This document shows, piece after piece, positions 58,488 through 64,000 of a stretch of DNA of 64,000 bases. Position 1 is the first letter of the stretch. Every line of letters begins with the position of its first letter. The notes below the pieces were generated by a model that worked only from the letters and a program-made list of their open reading frames with translations, was not told the origin of the DNA and ran no database searches. The stretch comes from an uncultured Prevotella sp. (lineage in GTDB: Bacteria; Bacteroidota; Bacteroidia; Bacteroidales; Bacteroidaceae), in the NCBI GenBank assembly GCA_946402275.1, contig CAMIVY010000012.1, positions 1 through 64,000 on the forward strand. The letters run 5' to 3'. Both the position numbers and the translations under genes were made by a program.

Positions 58488-59531
58488 TCAATTCAATAGT
58501 TGATATATGCTATAGACAACATAGCTGAACAGTAAGACAGAGATGATGATCACGCCTCCAATAACTGTCTTCAGGACGCGACGAATCTTCTGAGAACGCT
58601 GATCTTCCTCGGACAACTGTGGCTTAACAGTTTCCTCGACGGGCTGATTCTCCAGCTTTGTCTGGTTAATGAAATCTATCGCATTCACCAAATTGGCATC
58701 ATTCTCGTTAATCATCGTAGAGTATTTTGCAAACTTGACAAGGTCAGCAGTCATAAAGAGCTGGCGTAGTTCTCCAAGGCTCTGCTGATCATCAGCTGTT
58801 GTCAGACGTTCGATGATTTCTGAACTAGTCATCTCCATAGCAGAGAATCCATAGCGTTCTTCAATATACTTACGCAACGTGTCTGTCAGTTTTGTATAAT
58901 ACTCTTTCTGATTTTCCGAGTTAACCATCTTGTCAGCCTTTATCTGCTCAATCTCCTTCATGGCCTTCTGATGAGGCAACAGGCGCTTCACAATCTTGAT
59001 GCGAACCATGATGGGCTTATTGTCACGCAACCGCAGATAGAGATAAAAAGCAACAGCCAACAATAACAACACAAATACGCTCAGCCAGAACGACAAGGAC
59101 CAATCACTCCATTGGAATGGATTATCCTGAACATCCTTCGGGCCAAAGAATTTCTCGAGCTTTGTCGTGTCAACTTCAACCTCAACAACCTTAAGGGCCA
59201 AACTCTTGCTTTCTATTGTCTTCCCGTTAACCTTCACCTTAAAGGGAGGAAGATAATAGAGGTTGCCGTCAAAAGAGGTCAATGTCAATTGTAAGGTGTT
59301 ATCAGACGGATGCTGAGCAGCAATTACTTCGACACCTGCCACAATCTGCTGACGAGGCTGATAGGTCGGAAATTCCACCTTATCATCCTTACCCGCCTGC
59401 ACAGTCACCGTGACCTGCGCCTGCTCGCCTATCATCATTTCTATTGGCTCTATCTTAACTTCAACACCAGACTGAGCGAAAGTCAGTAAAGTACTGGTTA
59501 TCAAGCCAATCAACAACACTAACCTTTTCAT
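58488..59531 (-). CDS. Bat-operon membrane protein with BatD-like N-terminal domain
   Basis: A 347-residue protein with signal peptide MKRLVLLIGLITSTLLTFA, a periplasmic beta-domain (residues 20-130, SGVEVKIEPIEMMIGEQAQVTVTVQ) similar to the first module of BatD, a helix near 148-168, a cytoplasmic part with DTLRKYIEERYGFSAMEMTSSEIIERL (residues 175-290) and a last helix near 322-343. It is the unnamed gene that usually stands between the DUF58 gene and batA. Start and stop codons overlap with the DUF58 gene by 1 bp. Confidence 0.82.
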   Translation of the reverse strand: MKRLVLLIGLITSTLLTFAQSGVEVKIEPIEMMIGEQAQVTVTVQAGKDDKVEFPTYQPRQQIVAGVEVIAAQHPSDNTLQLTLTSFDGNLYYLPPFKVKVNGKTIESKSLALKVVEVEVDTTKLEKFFGPKDVQDNPFQWSDWSLSFWLSVFVLLLLAVAFYLYLRLRDNKPIMVRIKIVKRLLPHQKAMKEIEQIKADKMVNSENQKEYYTKLTDTLRKYIEERYGFSAMEMTSSEIIERLTTADDQQSLGELRQLFMTADLVKFAKYSTMINENDANLVNAIDFINQTKLENQPVEETVKPQLSEEDQRSQKIRRVLKTVIGGVIIISVLLFSYVVYSIYQLLN

Positions 59532-60400
59532 TAACTTCTTTGTTTAAACAACATCAGCAAAGCCTTCACATAGTCTTCGTTGGTAGCAATGCTAACCAAA
59601 TCGACATTACTCTTGTTCATCGTTTCACGCAACTGTTGCTGACGATTATTCCAATAGTTCTCATGCGCCTTACGAAGGCTGCGACTACCAGTATCAATAT
59701 ACTGTTCGTGCCCCGTCTCAGCATCTACAACACGCATCAGTCCCACATTTGGTAACTGACGGGCCAAGACATCGTACACCTGCAAAGCCACCACATCGTG
59801 CTTACGGTTACATATTTGCAAAGGTTGCAGGAAGTCTTGACGAACGTAGAAATCACTCAGCACAAAAGCCGTACAGCGACGCTTAGCAACACTCGTCAGA
59901 AACTCAAGAGCCTGTTTCACATCAGTACGACGCGACTCTGGTTGGAAATCGAGCATTTCACGGATAATATAGAGAATATGCTTGCGACCTTTCTTTGGCG
60001 GAATATATTTCTCGATACGATCAGAGAAAAACACCACACCAATTTTATCATTGTTTTGAATAGCAGAGAATGCTATTGTTGCAGCAATCTCCGTCACCAT
60101 GTCGCGTTTCATCTGCCGTTGAGTACCAAAATCCAACGAACCACTAACATCAATGAGCAGCATAACAGTAAGTTCACGCTCCTCTTCGAACACCTTGACA
60201 TAAGGGCGATGGAAACGGGCAGTCACATTCCAATCGATGTCACGAACATCGTCACCATACTGGTATTCGCGCACCTCGCTGAAAGCCATACCCCTACCCT
60301 TGAAGGCAGAATGGTATTGCCCTGCGAAGACATTAGAACTCAGACCACGCGCCTTGATTTCTATCTTCCGAACTTTCTTTATTATCTCAGAAGTCTCCAT
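59531..60400 (-). CDS. DUF58 (VWA-like) protein of the Bat operon
   Basis: A 289-residue cytoplasmic protein. DUF58 signature: SNVFAGQYHSAFKGRGMAFSEVREYQYGDDVRDIDWNVTAR, then VMLLIDVSGSLDFGT (a MIDAS-like DxSGS) and YIPPKKGRKHILYIIREML. DUF58 proteins are partners of MoxR ATPases. The 32-bp gap after moxR consists of a heptamer tract whose minus-strand form is purine-rich (AGAGGTA) and places several Shine-Dalgarno-like AGAGG sequences before the ATG. Confidence 0.93.
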   Translation of the reverse strand: METSEIIKKVRKIEIKARGLSSNVFAGQYHSAFKGRGMAFSEVREYQYGDDVRDIDWNVTARFHRPYVKVFEEERELTVMLLIDVSGSLDFGTQRQMKRDMVTEIAATIAFSAIQNNDKIGVVFFSDRIEKYIPPKKGRKHILYIIREMLDFQPESRRTDVKQALEFLTSVAKRRCTAFVLSDFYVRQDFLQPLQICNRKHDVVALQVYDVLARQLPNVGLMRVVDAETGHEQYIDTGSRSLRKAHENYWNNRQQQLRETMNKSNVDLVSIATNEDYVKALLMLFKQRS

Positions 60401-60428
60401 CTTACTTCTTACCTCTTACCTCTCACCT
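60401..60428. repeat. Heptanucleotide tract (CTTACCT type) as intercistronic spacer
   Basis: Four units (CTTACTT, two CTTACCT, CTCACCT) fill the gap between the moxR stop codon and the DUF58 ATG. On the mRNA they read AGGTAAG/AGGTGAG, so each unit offers a purine-rich anti-16S match, the nearest 9 nt before the ATG. Confidence 0.85.
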
Positions 60429-60432
60429 CTTT

Positions 60433-61428
60433 TTAAGGTACTTCAACCTTATTGATAATCTTCGAAACAATTTCCTCACTGGTGACATTCGACGCCTCAG
60501 CCTCATAGGTTAGTCCGATACGGTGGCGAAGTACATCATGAGCAATAGCACGCACATCTTCTGGTACTACATAGCCACGACGTTTGATGAAAGCATAGGC
60601 ACGAGCCGCCTTAGCAAGATTGATAGAAGCACGAGGAGAGCCGCCAAACGCGATCATATCTTTCATGTCTTTCAACCCATAACGGTCTGGGAAACGGGTG
60701 GCAAACACAATATCTGCGATATACTGCTCGATTTTCTCATCGATATAAACCTCACGCACCACAGAACGAGCGTTGACAATTTCCTCAGCAGTTGTAACAG
60801 GAGTTACCGTAGGCAATGCACCGACAATATTTTCGCGAATAATCTTCTTTTCTTCGTCAATTGTCGGGTAGCCAATTACAACCTTCAGCATAAAACGGTC
60901 CATCTGAGCTTCTGGCAACGGGTAAGTTCCCTCCTGCTCAATAGGATTCTGAGTAGCCATCACCAGGAAGGGATTGGGCAAGTTGAAAGTATCACTACCA
61001 ATTGTAACCTGTTTCTCCTGCATGGCCTCCAGTAAGGCACTCTGAACCTTAGCAGGAGCACGGTTTATTTCATCTGCAAGCACGAAGTTTGCAAACACAG
61101 GTCCGCGCTTCACTTGGAACTTTTCGTCTTTTTGCGAATAAATCATTGTTCCTGTCACGTCAGCAGGCAACAAGTCTGGCGTAAACTGAATACGACTATA
61201 TGACGCATCAATCAGTTGAGCAAGGGTCTTGATAGCCAATGTCTTTGCCAGTCCTGGAACACCTTCCAAAAGGATATTACCATCACTCAGCAGACCAATA
61301 AGCAATGAGTCCACTAGATGTTTCTGACCAACGATTACTCGGTCCATACCCGTCACAAGATTAGTGACGAATCCACTTTGTTGTTCTATCCGCATATTCA
61401 GTTCGCGGATATCAATAGCTTCTGCCAT
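60433..61428 (-). CDS. MoxR-family AAA+ ATPase
   Basis: A 331-residue ATPase. Walker A GVPGLAKT, Walker B FVLADEINRAPAKVQSALLEAMQEKQVT, sensor 1 MATQNPIEQEGTYPLPEAQMDRF and a C-terminal lid with GGSPRASINLAKAARAYAF. MoxR ATPases act as chaperones that mature or insert metal centres into partner proteins through VWA-domain adaptors, which follow here (DUF58, BatA, BatB). It is the first gene of the operon; a TACTTTTG -7 box lies at 61465-61472. Confidence 0.95.
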   Translation of the reverse strand: MAEAIDIRELNMRIEQQSGFVTNLVTGMDRVIVGQKHLVDSLLIGLLSDGNILLEGVPGLAKTLAIKTLAQLIDASYSRIQFTPDLLPADVTGTMIYSQKDEKFQVKRGPVFANFVLADEINRAPAKVQSALLEAMQEKQVTIGSDTFNLPNPFLVMATQNPIEQEGTYPLPEAQMDRFMLKVVIGYPTIDEEKKIIRENIVGALPTVTPVTTAEEIVNARSVVREVYIDEKIEQYIADIVFATRFPDRYGLKDMKDMIAFGGSPRASINLAKAARAYAFIKRRGYVVPEDVRAIAHDVLRHRIGLTYEAEASNVTSEEIVSKIINKVEVP

Positions 61429-61513
61429 AATATTTGAATTTTACAATTTACTTATTTTGAAGTGCAAAAGTACTCATTTCAAGCGTCATTACATACAACT
61501 CCATACCTAAATA

Positions 61514-61555
61514 ATATTAAAAAAGTTTCCTAAAACTTACATTTTAAGAAACTTT
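61514..61555 (-). terminator. Rho-independent terminator of the rimO-HU operon
   Basis: Arms AAAGTTTCCTAAAA (61522-61535) and TTTTAAGAAACTTT (61542-61555) form a 14-bp stem with one wobble on the minus strand, followed by TTTTTTAAT. It lies 10 bp after the stop of the HU-LysM gene and before the moxR promoter. Confidence 0.8.
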
Positions 61556-61565
61556 CAAATATTCA

Positions 61566-62747
61566 TCACCTTTTACGCCTTTTCTTTATTTTAAGCTTGG
61601 GAATTTTTATCACCTGCCCTACTTTGATTTTAGGATCCTTGGGCAGGTTGTTATATACTTCCACATAGCATTGCATATCAGGTCCTAAATGTGCACGGCA
61701 AATACTATAAAAGGTCTGGCCTGGAAGAACAGTAACTTCCTCGGCAGTACCTACAATTTTGTAAGCACCCAGTCTTATTCGTTCGTCTTTTGCCTCATAC
61801 GGATCTACTTCTTCTGCATCTTCCTTCACTTTTTTATCAGCCGTTTCATCTTTAACAGGAGATGACTCTGCTTTTAAATCAGGTGCTTCTGCTTTTTCAG
61901 GCGATTTTGCAGCTACGGAATCTTTCACAACAACAGTACTATCAGCAGTTTTTGAAGGGGGGACCACCTTTTCTGTCTTTTTTTCCTCCTTATTAATTAT
62001 TTTTTGAGTAGATAGTTTATACATAGCATAATAATAGCCACCAAGTGCAGAGAGTCCCATTAATACCAATACGAGAACTCCAGACATCAGCCATTTTTTC
62101 CACGACGACCCTTCAGGATCCTCTTCTACAACAGGTTCCTCAGACGTTGCCTCTTCTGTTTCAGGTTCCTCGACTACTGGTTCCTCAACAACAGATTCCT
62201 CGACTACAGGCTTCTCGACTACTGGTTCCTCGACTACTGGTTCCTCAACAACAGATTCCTCGACTACAGGTTCTACATCAGCAAGCATGACGATGGGTTG
62301 CTCCTCGGATAAAGGCTCTTCACCAGAGAACACCTCCTCTGCAGATTCTTCATCTGAAGCAATGGCCTTCTCTTCAGATTTTGCATTGTCCTCATCACTA
62401 TCCTCTGCCATGTCCTCAAATTCTACTCCATCGTTCAGGACAACCGTTTCAAATTGAGAGAAGGGCTTATTGACAAGTTCCTTCATTACCGCATCTGGGG
62501 TGAAGGTCACCTTTGCATGACTATCTATCACAACACGCTCACCCGTTCGGACACTAACACTTTCGCGAGCCTCAACATTGATAATCTTGAAAGTACCCAA
62601 GCCTTTGATTTTCACCAGTTCGTCTTCTTCAAGACGCTGTTGGATAATAGCAAACATTTCCGAAGCAAACCGATTGGCATCCTTCTGACTCAGTCCGCTC
62701 TTCTCAACCAGAATTTTGGCTATTTCCTGTATTGTCAACTTTCCCAT
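61566..62747 (-). CDS. HU-family DNA-binding domain joined to a membrane helix and a LysM domain
   Basis: A 393-residue protein with an unusual order. Residues 1-95 are an HU/IHF-type fold (TIQEIAKILVEKSGLSQKDANRF, IKGLGTFKIINVEAR, VTFTPDAVMKELVN). Residues 105-215 are a highly acidic linker with seven VVEE(P/S/K) pentads at 161-195. A single membrane helix lies at about 219-241 (LMSGVLVLVLMGLSALGGYYY). After a charged spacer a LysM domain fills about 338-387 (VLPGQTFYSICRAHLG, IKVGQVIKIPKL), ending in KKRRKR. If HU is in the cytoplasm, LysM is in the periplasm: a DNA-to-peptidoglycan tether is suggested. Gap to the HU gene 2 bp. Confidence 0.88.
   Translation of the reverse strand: MGKLTIQEIAKILVEKSGLSQKDANRFASEMFAIIQQRLEEDELVKIKGLGTFKIINVEARESVSVRTGERVVIDSHAKVTFTPDAVMKELVNKPFSQFETVVLNDGVEFEDMAEDSDEDNAKSEEKAIASDEESAEEVFSGEEPLSEEQPIVMLADVEPVVEESVVEEPVVEEPVVEKPVVEESVVEEPVVEEPETEEATSEEPVVEEDPEGSSWKKWLMSGVLVLVLMGLSALGGYYYAMYKLSTQKIINKEEKKTEKVVPPSKTADSTVVVKDSVAAKSPEKAEAPDLKAESSPVKDETADKKVKEDAEEVDPYEAKDERIRLGAYKIVGTAEEVTVLPGQTFYSICRAHLGPDMQCYVEVYNNLPKDPKIKVGQVIKIPKLKIKKRRKR
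62163..62267 (-). repeat. Seven 15-bp repeats encoding VVEE pentads
   Basis: Seven tandem 15-bp units encode VVEE followed by P, S or K in the linker of the HU-LysM protein. Since 15 is a multiple of 3, changes in copy number alter only the linker length, unlike the 7-bp tracts of the window. Confidence 0.85.
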
Positions 62748-62749
62748 GA

Positions 62750-63031
62750 CTATTGTCCTCCTTTCAATTTATCCCTCCATGTCTGGTTGGGCTTAAAATT
62801 CAACACCAACTTGGGAGGTACTAGCATACGCTGACCCGTAGAAGGATTTATCATGATACGCTCCATTTTCTTTTTCGTCTCAAAGACTCCAAAGTTAGGA
62901 ATAAGCACAGCATCGCCTTCTTGAAAAGCGTCACCCATAGCATCAATCAGGTTATTTACCAGCCGTTGGGTATCTTTGGGAGCATATTTTGTACGCTCCG
63001 CCAATTCTGCTATAAACTCTTTGTTATTCAT
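62750..63031 (-). CDS. HU-family DNA-binding protein
   Basis: A 93-residue protein from the ATG at 63031, which overlaps the rimO stop by 8 bp; the longer frame to 63097 is antisense-free but only repeats the rimO 3' end in another frame. HU features: MNNKEFIAELAERTKYAPKDTQRLVNNLIDAMGDAF, VLIPNFGVFETKKK, the arm INPSTGQRMLVPPKLVLNFKPN. It is a histone-like protein that bends DNA. It stands 2 bp before the HU-LysM gene, so two HU-type subunits are made side by side and might form mixed dimers. Confidence 0.93.
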   Translation of the reverse strand: MNNKEFIAELAERTKYAPKDTQRLVNNLIDAMGDAFQEGDAVLIPNFGVFETKKKMERIMINPSTGQRMLVPPKLVLNFKPNQTWRDKLKGGQ

Positions 63032-64000
63032 ATCTCGTTGTGGCGTATAAATCAAATTCTTCTGCATCCGTGATACGAGCATTGTAGAATGCTCCAATCT
63101 TCAGATGCTCACTCTTTGAGATTAAAACTTCCGGATCGACCTCTGGAGAACAGAATTCCGTACGACCAATCCAGTAGTCACCTTCTTCTCTGTCTATTAT
63201 AACACGGAGGACTTGACCAACTTTAGCTTGTTCTATTTCTGCACTGATATTTTGTTGTATTCTCATCAGTTTGTCCAAGCGTTGCTGTTTCACCTCAGCA
63301 GGCACATCGTCTTGATAGTGTATTGCTGAATAGGTACCATCTTCCTCCGAATAGGCGAATGCCCCCATGCGTTCAAAACGCGCCCATTTCACGAACTCTA
63401 TCAATTCTTGGAAATCCTCATCTGTCTCACCAGGGAAGCCTACCATTAGTGTGGTTCTTATATGAATTCCTGGAACTTCATGACGCATCCGGCGTATCAA
63501 GTCATAAGTTTCCTCTTTCGTAACATGACGCTGCATCCGCGAAAGCATATTGTTGGAAATATGCTGCAAGGCGATGTCCAGATAGTTGCAAACATTGTTG
63601 TGCTCGCGCATTACCCGTAACAAGTCCCATGGGAAATGAGCCGGATAAGCATAGTGGAGACGAATCCACTCCACACCTTCAACATCAGCTATTTGCTCTA
63701 TCAGCTCTGCTATATGCTGCTTACCATCAATATCAACTCCATAATAGGTCAGTTCCTGCGCGATTACCTGGAACTCCTTGGTTCCCTGACTGACAAGATA
63801 GCGTACCTCATCCAATATTTCCTGTATCGGGCGACTCCTATGCTTACCTGTAATGATAGGAATAGCACAATAGGCACAATGGCGGTCACAGCCTTCTGCG
63901 ATTTTCAAATAGGCATAATGGCGAGGAGTCGTGATGTGGCGATGGACATCTTGGAAGTTGAGTTTTTCTGGTGTATCCGATTTCTTAGACAGATCATTCA
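63024..64000 (-). CDS. rimO: Ribosomal protein S12 methylthiotransferase RimO, 5' end outside the window
   Basis: The frame runs from the right edge (64000) to a TAA at 63024-63026, 325 codons; a TTG at 63908 is inside the gene and not its start. Upstream of it the frame continues with KLNFQDVHRHITTPRHYAYLKIAEG. The radical-SAM cysteines are in CDRHCAYC, then IPIITGKHRSRP, and a C-terminal TRAM domain (VGQVLRVIIDREEGDYWIGRTEF) distinguishes the MiaB/RimO group. HYAYLKIAEGCDRHCAYC with a short TRAM fits RimO, which methylthiolates Asp of S12. The N-terminal UPF0004 domain is missing because of the window edge. Confidence 0.93.
   Translation of the reverse strand, partial: NDLSKKSDTPEKLNFQDVHRHITTPRHYAYLKIAEGCDRHCAYCAIPIITGKHRSRPIQEILDEVRYLVSQGTKEFQVIAQELTYYGVDIDGKQHIAELIEQIADVEGVEWIRLHYAYPAHFPWDLLRVMREHNNVCNYLDIALQHISNNMLSRMQRHVTKEETYDLIRRMRHEVPGIHIRTTLMVGFPGETDEDFQELIEFVKWARFERMGAFAYSEEDGTYSAIHYQDDVPAEVKQQRLDKLMRIQQNISAEIEQAKVGQVLRVIIDREEGDYWIGRTEFCSPEVDPEVLISKSEHLKIGAFYNARITDAEEFDLYATTRYE

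Noticed and set aside
63024..63908. rimO starting at the TTG at 63908
   Set aside because: The frame stays open to the window edge with conserved RimO residues before the radical-SAM cysteines, so the TTG is internal.
1..64000. Insertion sequences, integrases, prophage genes, rRNA, riboswitches
   Set aside because: No transposase, integrase or phage-structural protein pattern, no rRNA signature and no recognisable riboswitch core was found on either strand.

Overview
The window looks like a chromosomal piece of a Prevotella-like member of the Bacteroidota. Reasons: promoters of the TTTG-N20-TAnnTTTG type, few Shine-Dalgarno sites, an RprX/RprY two-component pair, a moxR-DUF58-bat operon, a BspA-like leucine-rich-repeat surface protein, DUF4348, DUF6261 and DUF3667 proteins, a TonB-dependent receptor, and secreted proteins with short C-terminal tails of the YDLQG...NGKKI kind. 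No rRNA, phage, transposase or CRISPR array was seen. One tRNA (Ser, anticodon CGA) is present.

Layout. 1-6203: a truncated AraC regulator, then a complete AraC regulator divergent from a five-gene redox operon; four of its five products carry export signals (a secreted flavodoxin with a cyclophilin-like domain, a carboxymuconolactone-decarboxylase/cupin protein, a DUF362 protein and an alpha/beta-hydrolase lipoprotein). 6245-9501: a GC-rich leftward cluster (HPr-kinase-like protein, S24/S26-type peptidase, PqqD, ABC exporter) that resembles a RiPP maturation/export unit without a visible precursor. 9681-15000: a DUF6261 gene preceded by six 41-bp hairpin repeats, a 41-residue peptide gene, and a 1272-residue BspA-like protein. 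15190-16927: a YoeB-type toxin-antitoxin pair and a DUF4160/DUF2442 pair, bordered by two copies of a 92-bp promoter segment that fires both ways. 16927-26332: ROK sugar kinase, M23 peptidase, nadC, a small beta-barrel, cstA, a GH10-like hydrolase, an MBL hydrolase, murB and a DUF4348 lipoprotein. 26450-30882: pheS, a ThiE-like gene, prs, a TlpA-like thioredoxin and nth. 30812-34044: an ECF sigma / membrane regulator / periplasmic protein / L,D-transpeptidase operon. 34117-36485: rnz, a lipoprotein and mazG. 36549-39895: tRNA-Ser, an EptA-like transferase, a DUF3667 gene broken by an amber codon, and a small lipoprotein. 39908-45908: yebC, a four-helix-bundle protein, pheT, rprY and rprX. 46007-53093: TonB receptor, trmH-type methyltransferase, nadE, queA and a PAP2 phosphatase. 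53117-61428: the Bat operon, in which BatB is fused to BatC and BatD to BatE. 61566-64000: an HU-transmembrane-LysM protein, a second HU protein and the 3' part of rimO.

The most striking feature that gene calls do not explain is a set of at least thirteen short tracts with a 7-bp period but different heptamers. They sit in intercistronic gaps, in promoters, or inside genes at linkers (before a C-terminal tail, after a lipobox, between the two halves of an ABC transporter). Three copies share the same 19-nt non-repeated head. Because 7 is not a multiple of 3, gain or loss of a unit would shift a reading frame or change promoter spacing. Other items worth a look are the hairpin array, the duplicated bidirectional promoter, the envelope-spanning HU-LysM protein, the exported redox operon, and several genes whose -7 promoter box lies only 4-9 nt before the start codon (predicted leaderless mRNAs). 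All statements come from reading the sequence; no database search was run.
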